A stretch of DNA of 64,000 bases. It comes from Symbiodinium kawagutii. Taxonomy: Eukaryota; Sar; Dinophyceae; Suessiales; Symbiodiniaceae. Made by a program: the position numbers and the translations under genes. The DNA lies in NCBI GenBank assembly GCA_009767595.1, contig VSDK01013483.1, forward strand, positions 173,720 through 237,719, in the 5' to 3' direction. Every line of letters starts with the position of its first letter. Within the stretch, counting starts at the first letter, position 1. Of the stretch, positions 1 through 12,489 are shown piece by piece. The notes below the pieces were generated by a model that was given only the letters and a program-made list of their open reading frames with translations, was not told where the DNA came from and ran no database searches.

Positions 1-1500
1 GGTCGGCGCGCCGCAGGCTTCATCTGACCCAGCCTGGGTGGCGGCTGAGCTCAGCTGGGGGGGCTGGGTGGGGCTGGGTGGGTGGGGATTGGTGGTGGGG
101 AAATGATGGGCCAATGGTGGTGGGTTAGGTGGTGGGTTAGGTGGTGGATGATGGTTGGCTGCGAATTTATCGGCTCAATGATGGGTGGATGACGGGTAGA
201 TGATGGTTTATCTGACACTGGTGGGTTGGTTGATGAATAATGATGGTGAAATGGTGGTTGAATGTTAGCTTTCGTCGGTGGAATGATGATGAGATGATGG
301 CTAAATGATGGTCAACTGAGGGGATGGCTATATGATGATTCACTGGTGGTTAGGTGATGGTTAGATGATGATTTGTTCATGGTTAGTAGTATTGGTTCAC
401 ACCTATAGATGGCTAGACTGCCTGGGAATACTCTTCCAGAGTGCTTCTGGGATGATGTCAGGTTGATGATGGCTGATGGTTGATGATGGCTAGCCACCGC
501 TGACAACGATGTCAGAGCCGATCATGCACAACATCGGTTGCTAAAGACTTCAGTGATGTTTGCTAGTCAGTAGTGATGATGGTTGTGAATGGCCTCCAAA
601 GTTTGAAAATGCTCGGGAATGATGGTTGACACAACGATTCCAAATGCTTTCACCCCCTAGTCGCCTTGTGATTTCATGAGCCAGCCGGCCGGGAGGCCAC
701 CAGCCCAAACAACAGGAATAAGAGTCACTGGAGTTCGGTTCAAGCCTTCAAACAAACACACCAAAAAGGCTGCTTTGACCCTTATTTTTTTGCGCTAACC
801 ACCATTGTTTAGCTCAGAGGTTAAATCGACCAAAAGGATCCAGAAGGATCAACCATTGTTTTAGTGGTGGTGGCATCCCAGGGTTGATGTATTCTGTTCC
901 AAGCATGCACGCATTACAACCACCACAGTAGTGAATTGTAACAAAGCCTATGATACAGCTATATCCATTCATAGGATGGCGATTTAAGATTGACATACTT
1001 TTTTCCAAGCATTGAAATTATTCTTGCATGATCATCCCACTTAGTAGGTGCTTAACCAAGGTCAACTCAGCCATTTATAAATGGTACAAGCCACTTGTGG
1101 CAGTCCCTAACCATGGTTACTGCAAAAGTGGTCCCCCACATTTAGTCAGCTTCGGTTCCAACCAGGGCAACTACCAGTTAGGAAAGGTATAACTGGGTTA
1201 AAAACCAACGAATCTAACCAGGGGTGTACCACCCTGTACCCAGCTACCAACCATGGGATCATGGCGCGTTCAGCCATCCTTCAGCCAACAGCTCAGGTGT
1301 TGAGTGGCCCATCGAAGCAGCCATAGCAAAAGGCATCGCTCGACACATGAGCGCCCATGGCCCCAAAGGGCTAGGCGCAAGTGTCCCCAGTTGAGGCTTC
1401 CGGCAGCAGATCGACCAGTTTCAATCTGCAAAGGTCCAGTCCACTGCTTCGGCCGGTTGGTTGGTTGCCCCATCCCCCAAAAAATTGATGAAATCATCCC
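1..1500. other. No gene recognised: ATGATGG-rich low-complexity DNA
   Basis: 61-620 is degenerate (GATGATGGTT)n sequence. 1-60 is GC-rich and could be the edge of an exon continuing left. 1375-1440 is a GC-richer block with short open minus frames (LKLVDLLPEASTGDT) that might be a further GTPase exon, but its phase does not fit. Confidence 0.5.
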
Positions 1501-1553
1501 CAAGTACACTTGCAAATAACAATTCGAAATTCATGATCATTTTGGTTGGTCAG

Positions 1554-1650
1554 TTGAGTCTCAAAATACAGGACCAAGAAAATGCTAGGTTTACTAGTAA
1601 AAATAGCTTATAGTGGATGATTTGGGGGTCCCCTATTTTGAGAAACACCC
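1554..1650. mobile_element. Hairpin element family A, copy 1
   Basis: Ends are inverted copies of TCTCAAAATA(G)GGG and CCCTATTTTGAGAAAC, about 95 bp apart. Internal TTACTAGTAAAAAT and GGATGATTTGGGG are shared with other copies. Confidence 0.7.
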
Positions 1651-1823
1651 AGTTCAACTTGGTTGCCCCATCCCCCACCAAACATCCTGTAGTCAATCAA
1701 ATCTTCCTCAGGTATAGGATTCAAACACCAACGAAAAGTGGAAATCGATGACCGCCTCGGCTGGCTTCGCTGTTGATTTTTCTCCGTATCGAGGATGGCT
1801 GAGTGCTGGAAAGAAAATCGGGT

Positions 1824-1903
1824 CAGTCCAAAACAAACAACCAACCAAGCAAGCAAGCAAACAAACAAGCAAACAACCAAGCAAACGAACGAACAAACAA
1901 ACA
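1824..1903. repeat. CAAA/CAAG/CAAC tetranucleotide tract
   Basis: About 20 four-base units of the form CAA(A/G/C) or GAAC. Confidence 0.9.
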
Positions 1904-2122
1904 GGTTCCCCAGCTGCTCCTTTGCAAGAAAGTCACATGAGGTCTCAGCGGAAATGGGAAGGATTTTTCGAGCTTCTTCGCCATATTGGTTGGTGGTTTG
2001 TTGCGCCATCCCAAAAAATCCATGGCTAACCAACCATCCATCCCACATTTCCTCACCGACCTCCTGAAGCCTTCCTCTTAGTAGCTAAAGGCTGGGACGG
2101 TCCGCCCCTCTGAGCTCTGCGC

Positions 2123-2154
2123 AATGGACAAGTTCTCCGGCAGCAAGGAGCCAC
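2123..2154 (-). CDS. GTPase exon i
   Basis: With exon h reads RSEGGSLLPENLSI, resembling the (L)P.NL(S/A)(V/I) end of the GBP GTPase domain. The 3' boundary is a guess (GC donor). Confidence 0.42.
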
Positions 2155-5100
2155 CTGACCCAGCAGCTTCCAAGCTGGTTGCTGCATGATGCTTCGGAAT
2201 GGTGGGTAACCAAGGCTGGCAACCAGCACATGTCAGGGGTCGGAGCCCCCCACAAGCAATCAACCATCAAGAAATATCCAGAAGCTGCTGCAGTTGAGCT
2301 CCCCATGGTTCTTGCAGAAAGCCACCACCGGTTGCCCTTCACAAACCCTCCCATTGAGTGGCCACATCCACCAGCACCCGGCTGGCACACTGGGCTTCCC
2401 ACTTTGCATGCCCTCTGAGCGCAAGCCTTCCCGCAGAATGCGAGCCACCTGGTCGAAGGTCAGCTTCAAACAGCTGTGGCGCATCTTCACTTAGCATCAT
2501 TGAAACTATTGGAAACACTGTTCCGAGGGCAAGCGCAAGCAAGCATTGGTCCTTGGGTCGCTTCTCAGAACCATTGACGATCATTAACCAACAGCTCTGC
2601 ATCAATCCTTCGATCCTGTTGCTGGGTTGGTTGAGTTCAGCAGTTTGACTGGGTTGGTTGAGTTCACCAAGTGGGAGACCATCAATTTTGCTGATCACCG
2701 CTCCTATGGAAAACTCATAAGGCACCTTAGGCCCCTTGTCATTCTGCAACTTCCACGGCCTGCTGTTGCTCTTCGAAGAAAACAAAGAACTGCTGGTTCA
2801 GCACCTGAAACGAGTCGGCATGGATCAAGGCGTGCGCAGGTTGGCCAGAGGTGGGCTGAAAACGAACTTATCATGAGGGGGAACCACTCTGTCGGGAACA
2901 TACCCTCGCTGGTAAGCTACCAGTTGCTGGCTGGAAGCCATTTTTGTGGCCCCATTTCCAACAGCAATCATCTAGAAATGGTGGACTATCCAGCCAGCAA
3001 TGATGCAAAAAGGCTCATCAAGGTGCCAGCACGATGGTTTCTCAGAATAGGGGACCCCCGAAAATGGATGGTTCAACATTTAAAAGATTAAACATGGGGG
3101 ATGATTTGGGGGTACCTCCATCTTGAGAAACCACCATATCAACCTGCATGATAAACCCACAACTGGCTTCAGCTATCGACGTTTCTCCAACACGGCTCTA
3201 CCATCTGTCTGGTTCGCGGTTAGTTGCCCCATGCCAGCAATATGCTTGCCGATTGGAAATGGAACCCATCATCCCAAGGTGATATGACACGCCGAAAATG
3301 AAACGACGGAACGGGTTCATCATCCATCAATCAACCAACATCAGGCATCAATTAACCATCATTCAAGCATCAATAGGCATGGGTGAACCCTTGGTTAACC
3401 AGAATTGGACCAAGATTCTACCATTAAATGATCAACACACACTTTGGTTACCCTATGGTAAATTCGATTAATCATCGACACTAGCACGATTGAGAACCAA
3501 CCCATCTGGCTGTGAGTCAAAACCCATAGTCCCCCTGGCTCCCCAACATTAACCAGCGTGTTTTCACTATGATATTGTTGGTTATTACTCTGGACTGGTT
3601 ATCCTTCTAAACAATCTTGATAACCAAGGGTTATCCCATGGTAAAGCAATAATCAATACACACTTTGGTTACCCCATGGTTAATTTGTTTGACCAATCTT
3701 ACCACTCTGGTTGATTATCGTTCTCAATCCTTCCCCAGAAACGATTCCTGCAGCTCCGCTTGCCTTCAAGTTATTCAGCAGTACCACCTCAGGATGGGGG
3801 TTCCAATCGCGGGTGAAGCAAGCTGTCTAATGACGGCGAATGATTTACCATCAAGTTAAATACATGCTGGTAAATGATGATTTAGTCATTTTCTTATGTC
3901 AGATAGAAGAGGGGGAAAAAAAAACACAAACAGAAATTAGCAAACAAACCTTTTCTGATGGAGGTAGCCGACTGCAAAAGGACTGACAAAGGCCGTCGGA
4001 TATGGATTGGTGAACCATCTTGCTTGCCCAAATCTGGCATTTTCTGCTCATGAACTTTGACAACAGCCTTTCTCAAAGGTACTAAGCAGCACAACTCACC
4101 ACCTTCCCCATGCTGATGACCAACAGGTGAGGCCCACGCCGAGGAAAATAACAGTGCCAGGCTGAAAATCTTGGGACCGTAGGCACTCCGTGCATCCTTG
4201 GGCGGAGCTACACAGTGGCAACGTCAGGTCCACTATGCATGAGCCACCCACACTTGAGCCGGCAGAGCCACTCTGTTTCTGGTTCAATCGAGACTTGCTT
4301 CTTATTTTACGGATCCAGCATTGCCCCAAATTGGCAAGTGAATGGATCCAACCCGGTTATCTGCTGTCGAGTGGTGCATGACTTAACCGAAGTGACCTGG
4401 TTTGTAGACTAACTTAGGCCAGCTATGGCCACATGCCTCGCAAAGCCACGTGAACCCAGAAAGTGGTTGGCTGGGCCGCAAAAAAAAAGGCGTTTCGCAC
4501 GGGTTTGGAGAGAAACCAGCGGTTGGGGTACGGCCAACTTTGATGAAACGGCTTGGCTTAAGGCCTTCTGAAACTCGATGATTGCAGACCCTTCTCGAAG
4601 TCCCATGTTGGGATGATCTTGTTTCAGCCCGCTCGCAACAACTTCCCCTGCCATCGTTTTACACACCCGGTGGTGATGACCCACAAACTGAGTTGTCTGT
4701 CCACTTCACATGATATTTGTCTGTGTGTTTGTATAGGTGATGTTTCTCTTATTGCCCTCCTGCTTCTCAGTATCAAAAGAAGTACTGTTCTCCGAATTTT
4801 TCTGTTTTTGTTCTTCTTCTTGTTCTTCTTGTTCTTCTTCTTCTTCTTCTTTGCCCTTCATTCTCTTGTCGGCTCCAAATCATTTTCACTGGTTTTCTCG
4901 GTGATCTTCTGGGAGCTTGCCATATCCCACCACTGCTTTTGCCCGGCCCTCCGGCACTCCTCAGATGAGAACAAGCCTTCGGTGTCCATCCAAACCTCAG
5001 TTCAGGGGGAGAGTTGGCCCAGCAGAACGGGGCACAGGAGCCGCTCACTGGGCCACTTCGAGGAAGGTGCGGGGAATTCTGTTGGCGCTTGGGATTTTGT

Positions 5101-6138
5101 CGTTGGATCGTTGGCTTTGTTGCCTTCATGTTTTGGAGGCAACCCAGCCTCGCTCTACCATTCAACGACCCAAGCTGATCTGAACTTTTTTGGTGAGGTC
5201 AGCTTCAACCGCGCTGGAATTTGTGAAAACTTGGCAGAGATACATGAGGACACGAAGATACAATTATGATTGATCTTTGCTAGATGGGAATTTCTAGTTC
5301 TTTCATGTCATGGTAGTCCCCCAGCCAGAAGTCACCCACATCACATACTAGTATCATGCCAACATCCACAATCAACCAACTAGGCCCCGAAAGAAATGGT
5401 CACCATAGTTGGCATGCCCCGCAATTGGGCTGGTGACGGCGTTAAGTTCTTCATGGACCTCTCGGCATTTCCGTGCCTTGAGAGACTACACGTGTTGAAA
5501 ACTGCCATCATCAAAGCATCATTTGAGACCCTGGGAACCTGCTCGCCCACTGACCTTGGCTGTGGCGGTGATGACCACCTAATGATGGTGGGTCATAGAT
5601 CTTGACCATCTCTGTTGTTGCCACTTGTTGCTTCAAAAGCCTCCATGGCCCCCGCAACTAACCACGGTAAAGTCAACTTTAGTGTAAAGCCCGGGGCCCC
5701 ATGTCTGATTACAACTAGGGAAAAACCAATCTTTCATGAACCGTCATTGACCATGATTAACGGTCATTCGCCAAAGTCACCGACACTTTTTCATCATTAC
5801 TACCCATCATTTATTTTTTCCGATCGTTGACTATGATTGCTGCAAAACCATTATTTCGCCATCATTCAGTTTAGCATCAGGCGCACATTTTTGACCACCT
5901 CCATCAAGTTTGCATGCAAGTTGCCACTGTGCCAGCACGATCCGGAAGCGCTTCAGCACAAATCTCTATGCCCCTGGCGTGCCCGCAATGTAACAGCTTG
6001 AGCTCGTTTTCCAACCCCAAGGCTGCCCAAATTGCTGCCATCATCCATCATCAATCATCAACCAATTGAAAGGGGCTGCCACGCTTCAGTCTCCCGGTCA
6101 ATCAACCAATCAACCGCTGATCAGAGAATCCCTTCAGC

Positions 6139-6200
<62 letters not shown>

Positions 6201-7530
6201 AATGCTATGAAAATAGTGATGACCCATCACGATACTGCAAGTAAACTGGGGTAAGTTTCAAATAAGTTCCAGAACTTACAGGCAGTTATTCATGATCAAA
6301 TGGAACAAATTGAGGCCAGGGGTAGGTGACGAAAGCTAGCATGGCAACTGACCTGACCGGAACGAACAAGGATAAAGCATGCATTCATTTTTGAGTTCCA
6401 GAACTTACAAGCAATGATAATGATCACCACCACCCACCAACACCCACCACCCACCCACCACCACCCACCACCACCACCACCATCCCCTCGCACCACTTGC
6501 CCTGCCTGGTGAAGGTCTGCTGCCCGTGTCCAACTCCGAAGCTGTTGCTGTACGGCGCTTGTCGTCGCATGAGCCGATTCAGCAGCAATGACTTGCCACC
6601 GCGGTAGACGCCCAGTGCGGGGACCAGAAACAGCGGCGAACCTAGGTGGAGCAGGGCGGGCAACGACGGCGTGGTGGCCCCCCAGGGGCTGGGAACTTGG
6701 GGGGTTAACATGGGTAATGATGGCTACATGGTGGTGAAATGATGGTTGATAGTGGTTAACTTAAGGGGGTTAGCTGGGATGGTTACATCATGAAGAGGTT
6801 ATGACTAGCAATTATGACTACATGGCTATGCAACCATCATTAGCTAGCATTAGTTGGACCCCGTTGGCTAGGGTAATGATGGTTACATAGTGGTTAAATG
6901 ATGGTTGATAGTGGTTCAACTCGGGTTTAACTGGTTTTACCTAGGGAATCAAAGAGGGCAATTAGGGCTACAACTAGGGTTATAACTGGCAATTCGGGCT
7001 TCTGACTAGCAATTAGAACTGGGGTTAGCAACTAGTGTCACAATTAGGTTGGTTAACTCAGGTTATAACCCATGGTTAATGATGATCAACAGTGATTGAT
7101 GATTGATAACAAGCAACCAACCAACTACAGACTGGGGCCCTCAGGATAGCGATTCGTTGGTTCTCAAGTAGGGTAACTACAAGATACGATAGATAGAATT
7201 TTATAGTTAAACAGCTTGTCAACCAGCTTATGATTAGGGGGCTCAGCCTTGTAGCTGCAACTAGCTGCAACTAGAACCACATGTTTTTTCTCACACAAAA
7301 ATCTCTGGCAACCCGTTCTTCATCACTCATGGCGATGGCTCCATGATGGCTCCATGATGGCTCCATGATGGCTACCATGGCTTCTGTGCTAATAGCCATC
7401 AACCGTGGCTTCCTTGACCACGTTTAACCATCAGGGCTTGGTGCAACCACCCGTTGCCTGTCAAGTCCCAGCGACGTTGAGACTCCAAGAACTTCAGCCC
7501 CGCGTCGTTGAGCTGAAGACTGGCTGCAGC
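2123..7530 (-). CDS. Guanylate-binding-protein/atlastin-like large GTPase, partial, nine exons
   Basis: Minus-strand exons assemble into the GTPase domain of the GBP/atlastin group of dynamin-related proteins, which hydrolyse GTP and remodel or tether membranes. In order: NDAGLKFLES (family N..AL.FL.S lead-in), GVYRGGKSLLLNRL (P-loop with GKS), GVGHGQQTFTRQGKG (switch I region ending in the T..GI motif), VWMDTEG (G3/switch II), YGPKIFSLALLFSS and VVLLNNLKASG (helix and strand after G3), then LNQQFFVFFEEQQQ, VARILREGLRSEG and LLPENLSI. Most splice phases close exactly. The G4 (T/RD) motif was not seen. The 5' start (right of 7530) and the 3' end (left of 2123, perhaps outside the window) are missing. 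It is most likely a GBP/atlastin-like protein; finer assignment is not possible. Confidence 0.72.
2412..2448 (-). CDS. GTPase exon h
   Basis: Reads VARILREGLRSE and one extra base. Acceptor CAG|GTG, GC donor; pairs in phase with exon i. Confidence 0.48.
2760..2804 (-). CDS. GTPase exon g: Gln/Glu-rich helix
   Basis: 15 codons: VLNQQFFVFFEEQQQ. Acceptor CAG|GTG, GC donor. Phase-consistent with its neighbours; the family match is weak. Confidence 0.5.
3033..3139. mobile_element. Hairpin element family A, copy 2
   Basis: GATGGTTTCTCAGAATAGGG at the left and CATCTTGAGAAACCACCATA at the right form about 20-bp inverted ends. The interior contains GATGATTTGGGGGTACC. Confidence 0.75.
3505..3560. 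mobile_element. Short element family B, partial copy
   Basis: GAGTCAAAACCCATAGTCCC then CTGGCTCCCCAACATTAACC, one end only. Confidence 0.4.
3743..3787 (-). CDS. GTPase exon f: VVLLNN strand
   Basis: 15 codons: VVLLNNLKASGAAGI. Follows LLFSS as expected from (F)(V/L)(Y/L)N in the family. Acceptor GAG|GTG, GT donor, phase 0/0. Confidence 0.68.
4140..4196 (-). CDS. GTPase exon e: helix after G3
   Basis: Exactly 19 codons: DARSAYGPKIFSLALLFSS, matching the family's YD.KIF.LA.LLSS. Acceptor AAG|GAT, GC donor. Confidence 0.8.
4805..4852. repeat. TTC/TTG triplet tract
   Basis: TTCTTCTTG-type triplets, the same building blocks as the 36-bp array at 16-18.7 kb. Confidence 0.9.
4960..4995 (-). CDS. 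GTPase exon d: G3 (DTEG)
   Basis: Reads VWMDTEGLFSSE, the DTEG switch II motif. Acceptor GAG|GTT. The donor drawn is GA (GAGTGC); a GC donor 12 nt further (to 4948) is also in phase and would add four residues. Confidence 0.82.
5928..5973 (-). CDS. GTPase exon c: 46-nt micro-exon
   Basis: Reads GIEICAEALPDRAGT, equivalent to the GI(W)... strand between switch I and G3. Both phases close with exons b and d. Confidence 0.68.
6135..6200. repeat. (CAA)n microsatellite
   Basis: About 22 uninterrupted CAA triplets, in the intron between GTPase exons b and c. Confidence 0.97.
6421..6485. repeat. ACC/CACC tract
   Basis: ACCACCACCCACCAACACCC-type tract directly after GTPase exon b in the transcript sense. 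Confidence 0.9.
6497..6641 (-). CDS. GTPase exon b: P-loop (G1) and switch I
   Basis: Reads PLFLVPALGVYRGGKSLL then LNRLMRR and FGVGHGQQTFTRQGK. GVYRGGKS is the G1 motif (GxxxxGK(S/T)) in its GBP/atlastin form (G.YR.GKS). Acceptor TAG|GTT, donor GT. Confidence 0.85.
7124..7257. mobile_element. Short element family D, diverged copy
   Basis: Left CTACAGACTGGGGCCC, middle GTAGGGTAACTACAAG, right GGGGGCTCAGCCTTGTAG. Confidence 0.5.
7331..7375. repeat. 11-bp tandem repeat
   Basis: GATGGCTCCAT repeated four times. Confidence 0.93.
7476..7530 (-). CDS. GTPase exon a: lead-in before P-loop
   Basis: Reads AASLQLNDAGLKFLESQ; the family motif is L.(V)N.EAL.FL.S. GT donor leaves one base that pairs with exon b. 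The acceptor CAG|GCT is one of several close by. Upstream exons were not recognised. Confidence 0.62.
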
Positions 7531-8094
7531 CTGGGCCCATGACACGGCGCTGTGGGCTGCCTGTGGCCCTGGGACCAGTTTGTCCAATATGGCTGCGGGG
7601 CAAGGGCCTCCCCCTTCACCACAGCTGCTCACATCCTCCAAGTGACCTGTTTAAGTGCTTGGATGCTGATCCAATCATTGGAAATGACCCCTTCCCCACC
7701 TCGGAAATCCAACCTTCACCCGCGGCATCTGCTACCAGCTCTTGGTCCCAGCCATTTTCCGGAAAAAATGCAGCAAATCACTGGGCCCCCAGACATCAGG
7801 CTCCGACTCCTGCAGGGGCACCGGATCCAAGCAGCTTTCTGGGAGGGTTGCAAATCCAGGTAGCAGCTCGAGAGTGGAAAATCCACCCTGACTTGCGGGA
7901 TGATTTCATGATGATTTGCCTAACCTGGTGTCCCTTGAGCTTCCAGTTGAGTTTTGCAGGCGGGGGGTCGAACAAATGTGGACTGTAGTTCGAACCAATG
8001 TGGCCAACCCAATCCTCGCCCAAAGATGTTCTTGAGATTTGAGCGGTTCTCCTCTTCTCATCATCAAATTCCCCCTCGCATCCCCCCAAAACGG

Positions 8095-8230
8095 GAGGGC
8101 CAACACCAACCAATGCCAACCAACGCCAACCAACGCAAACACCAACCAACGCCAACCAATCTAACCCAACCAACCTAACCAAGGTCATCCAAGACAACCC
8201 AACCCAGCCCAACCTAACCGAAATCATCCC
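8095..8230. repeat. CCAACCAACG-type degenerate repeat
   Basis: Repeated CCAACCAACGCCAACC and AACCCAACC blocks; no exon seen. Confidence 0.85.
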
Positions 8231-9916
8231 AACCATCTATCCATCACCTCTCCACCCACGACCCTTCATGCCTTGGTCACCACTTCCAGCAACCGCACGG
8301 GACATTGGCTGCACGCCTCCTCGCTAGGCACCTCCGGGGGTGGCACCGTGGTGCCATGGCCACAAAATGGGGATTTCATATGATTTATTGTTACTTAGTG
8401 GTGTTTATTGGAATCTTTGATTTGTTGTTGTAAAATGTTGGTTGGTTGAAATCTTCTTGGTGACTTATTGTTGTAAAATGTTGGTTTGTTGAAATCTTCA
8501 TTGGTGATTTGTTGTTGTTGAATGGCGGTTTGTTGTTGTTAAATGGTGGTTGTTGAAGTCTGACTGGTGGGTTGTTTGTAGCAGCGATGAGCTAACCAAG
8601 TCCATCAAACATCATTATTGAATATCAAGTGACTTAAGTTCTGAATGATGGCCACTACAATGATTCACTGAGCTGCGGAAAAACTTATAGGAAACCCTGA
8701 TTTCACCACCAATTCAAGGGGTTTCCCGAGTCAATGTTTTCCACAAACCAATTCAAGGGTTTATGGTTGTGAAAATTGAACGGTCAATGATGGGCGTCAA
8801 TAATGGCGGCTGTCATACCAAGGACTATGCAATAATTGTATTGATAATCAACATGCTTAGAAGAATGGTCATCAATTGATACCGGTATGTTTTTTCCATC
8901 ATTACTCATGGGACCATTCATAAGGTCACGAATCGGTTTGTTAATTGATGATGGTTTGAAGACCATAATAACTAAAAGAAGAATGGTCACAGAACGATTT
9001 TTTATTGAAACCATTATGCTTTTCACACAGTCACTTATCATAATGATACTCTTGCATGATGTTGTTTGAACATGAGCGTCAATCATAATGAATGTAATTA
9101 CTCAACAACGGCAGTTAACATACATACTGGCATTAAACATCGTTGTGTACTGCGTAATTGCATACAGCTCTGCGTAGTGTGGAATGGCGTAAAAAATGGC
9201 CCAATATCTACCATAATAAACTCAAACTAACAATTGTAATGGCTGCTATTTGCAAGATCGACCCCGTCATCGACACGATTGATTTCCTCTCACCAGAACG
9301 GTCAGGTGGACCAACCAAGGTTTGCCATTGGTGAGGTAAGTTGATCGCACCAGTTGCCATCTTCAAGTTATGTCAGGTGTGCCAGAAATCACACCTGTTG
9401 TTTTTGACAATCAATAAATAACAATCAATACTTCACGGTTGTTGGTTAATAGTCTGTTTAATCAACAAGTAATGAAAGTTCAGCGAATTGCTGGTTGTTA
9501 GTTGATGTAAAAGCTTGTCCCGGCTAGCCGTGTTCCAGCATCAGCCAGGGCCCGCTGATGTCTTTGATGGTCATTCTGCATGCTACCCATGGCCCACTAC
9601 AATTACTCAGCCCATGAACCATCAAGAACGCCTCTTGAATTAAAGAAGTCATCTTAAAAGAACAATGTTGCTAGCCACTTTCGGCCTTAATCCTAGAAAA
9701 CAGATGCATCATAGATCCTGCGGGCCATGGATATCCATAGGTATCAACCATCGTTGCCCTAGCAACTCCGAAGCACGGTCACCTACGGTCACATACGGTC
9801 ACTAACAGTTGCTGGCACCTCTTCTACATCCTTCGCAGGACTTGGTACCTGCACCGATGCGAAAATCTGAAGGCCCTGGTGAGGGTATCGTAACACTTGC
9901 TGGGCCTGCTATTTGG

Positions 9917-9937
9917 GGATGATGATGGTGATGATGG

Positions 9938-10006
<69 letters not shown>
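9917..10006. repeat. (GAT)n microsatellite
   Basis: About 30 GAT/GGT triplets with two GGT interruptions at the left end. Confidence 0.97.
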
Positions 10007-11712
10007 CACGTTGCGATACATTGCAGCCAGCATTCTCAGCGTCACTAGTCAAAATCCGGTAGTTCATGTTTTTGGGCATTTGCATCAATGTAGTAGCCTC
10101 AGGTTGTTGATAACCATGAAGTGTGCTGATTGTTGATAAATGTTGATTGTTGCTAAAGAATTTGCCACCAACACCAAGATATACCAAAACAAAACCATAA
10201 GCAACAACCACAACCATGAAGAACATGAACTACCGAAATAACCCGAAAATTGTGTGTGTGCCTTTTTGTTGGTTCAAACTCCATTCCCCGCGGTTGACCC
10301 CAAAGGCTTTCAATAGTCCATCAAAATGAGCATCCATCGTGGTGACACTGGCTTGGTGGAAAACCACACATGCCACGACACTGGCTCAGACTGCAATTAG
10401 CTTGCTCATGGTGGTAAAATCATGGTCTAATGACGATGGTAACGCCCATGGCTATGCAATGGTTGAGCATGGTGAAAACTGCCATTAACGGCAAATAATT
10501 CAATCAACATAGCTCACCGGCAGATTTACCAACGATTCAGCATGGGGCCACCACTGCATGATTTTGGTTGCTCATGGCTGAAAACGACTCTGAATCGATT
10601 GTAACGGGCCAATTTGATGCACAACTCGCCCAGCTTTAGGTGGAAACCCCACATGACTGTGGCTGATGTTGGGATCCATGTGCTGGCGATGTGGCCGGAC
10701 CACCAGGAAAGGACAAGGCCTCTGCGGTTGCTGATGGTTCTTCAACCTGATGGCCAGCTGGAACCCTGGCAGTGTTCCATCATTTATTGGCAACCTCCCA
10801 TGATGGACTTTGCGGATTTGGCGTCTGCCAGCCATCAGCGAGGCTAGAGACATGTGCGGCTCAACTAAGCGCCACATATGTCACATGTTCCCGCAAAAAA
10901 AAAAACCAAAAAAAAAAAACGTGATGGATGATGATATACCTGGTACCCACGAAATTGACCCGCAAATTCATCATTAGATGATTGTTAGCTAACTTTGTTG
11001 CTTTTGCATTGCCAGGTACCATCAGGTTGCCCAAGGCTATGCCTAGGCTGGTGCACTGGGGGCGTGAACCATTGCGGTTGACTGGCCACGTACGCCACCT
11101 CCTTTCATCATCAGCGGATGTTGAAAAACATCATTCATGGTCTGCGCCACTGCTTGCTGGAAAGCAATGCCTGCCAGTTAACCTAGCTTGCAAAAACTAG
11201 CGTGGCTACCAGTTATGCAGGATATGACTACATTCAAATGGCTCATTGACCAACTTACACCTGGTGGGTCATCACAAGTTCCGCCCCTGGCGTACCTCAG
11301 CCACCTGATCCTCCAAAGAAAAGCCTACAAACAGGCAGCCGAGCACAGTCCTTAGCGGGGAGGCGCTGAAGTGGGACGAAGCTGCAGGATGAACCATCCT
11401 GCGAACCTAATAGATCTCTGGTTGGGTTTCATGGCCGCGTGTGCAAGTTGTGGAGGGTTTTTGTTCACATGAAAGTTGAGGCTTCTTGCTTTGTGCCCAG
11501 CATGGTCTCCTGACATGGGTCTGACATATCTGAAACATTAATAAACTGCACATATTTGGAATACATGCAGTAAGTCGCCAGCTATGGAGCAGGTTTAAAC
11601 TGGGGTTAACTTGTTGATATGGATGTACCATTAACGTTTTTTGTAGGGGATGGCATGCCATCGTCTTCTGCTCTTAGCACCTTTCAAGGGAGACACCATT
11701 AGTGCAACCACT

Positions 11713-12237
11713 TCACCTGACGGACCCCTGGAGAAAAATCTTATGCCCGAGGCGCAGGTGGTTGCACGAGAACTTCATGGCGAGACCCAGCAAATACCGA
11801 TTGGTCCGATCTGTGCAGATTGATGTGACCAATGCGACCTGTTTCGTCCTCACCTTGGGGCAACTTATGCCAAAATTGTCTGAAAAATGCTGGCAACATG
11901 CTTCGAGCACTTGAACTTCACTTCCAAGGATGCCTCGTTTCACCATGATTCGATCCCCCCAAGGGATATGTATGAATGGCCCGGAAACCATGTGGTGCAT
12001 CCAATCACAATCCGACCTTGTCCTGTTAAGCATTATCCACGCTTGAGCCCAGCGTGACAAGGTCGGAAAAAGTGTCATTCCCTGGTTCTCTGGGAAGGAA
12101 TGCTCATGAATGCTCCCATTGCACCCATATGAAGCGACCAAAAAAGGTCGGTTCATTGCCATGTGGACAGCTATCGTAGATAACTTCGGATGGCGATCAT
12201 ATAATCCAGTTATAGGCTGGATGGCGACCGTAGACAT
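11713..12237 (-). other. 525-nt open minus frame, coding status unclear
   Basis: Longest open frame outside the 36-bp array. 174 codons starting MSTVAIQPITGLYD, rich in Cys, His and Met with no recognisable domain. Single-exon genes do occur in dinoflagellates, but composition is not convincing. It contains a 12-bp inverted repeat (12010-12021 and 12055-12066). Confidence 0.15.
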
Positions 12238-12489
12238 GCGTACATATCCATGATGTTGTTTTGATCGTTGTAAGTTGATTGCGTTGCTGACTTACCTTCC
12301 GTCAACAATCATATCAGTTCTCATGATGCCCATGCCTGGCTTAAAGTGCAAAATGTCAGATATTCTCTTCATTGCACATACACCCAGTTGGAGTTTTCAC
12401 CATTGCTGGGGGATCTGCTTGCCAGAATAGTTGGAAGACTGTCTCAAAAATGCTGGCTTTCCGAGCATGACCACGGAGACGTGCACAAC

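Larger units (their letters stand above)
7531..12489. other. No gene recognised upstream of the GTPase exons
   Basis: Contains repeats already listed. GC-richer islands at 7540-7760, 9835-9875 and 10600-10860 have no convincing frame or splice pair. Upstream GTPase exons are expected here or further right. Confidence 0.5.

Noticed and set aside
1450-2030. Recurring TTGC(G/C)CCATCCCAAAAAA words (1.46, 1.67, 2.0, 49.0 kb) as another element family
   Set aside because: The shared core is under 30 bp and no ends could be defined, so it was not annotated as an element.
6066-6254. Plus-strand polyglutamine/polythreonine open frames over the CAA repeat
   Set aside because: Chance translation of a microsatellite inside a GTPase intron.
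8784-9069. Overlapping open frames of 60-100 codons on both strands near 8.8-9.1 kb
   Set aside because: AT-rich low-complexity translation (Ile/Met/Ser-rich) without motif or splice context.
9824-10226. Poly-Ser, poly-Asp and poly-Ile open frames over the GAT repeat
   Set aside because: Same reason: microsatellite translation, no flanking coding signal.
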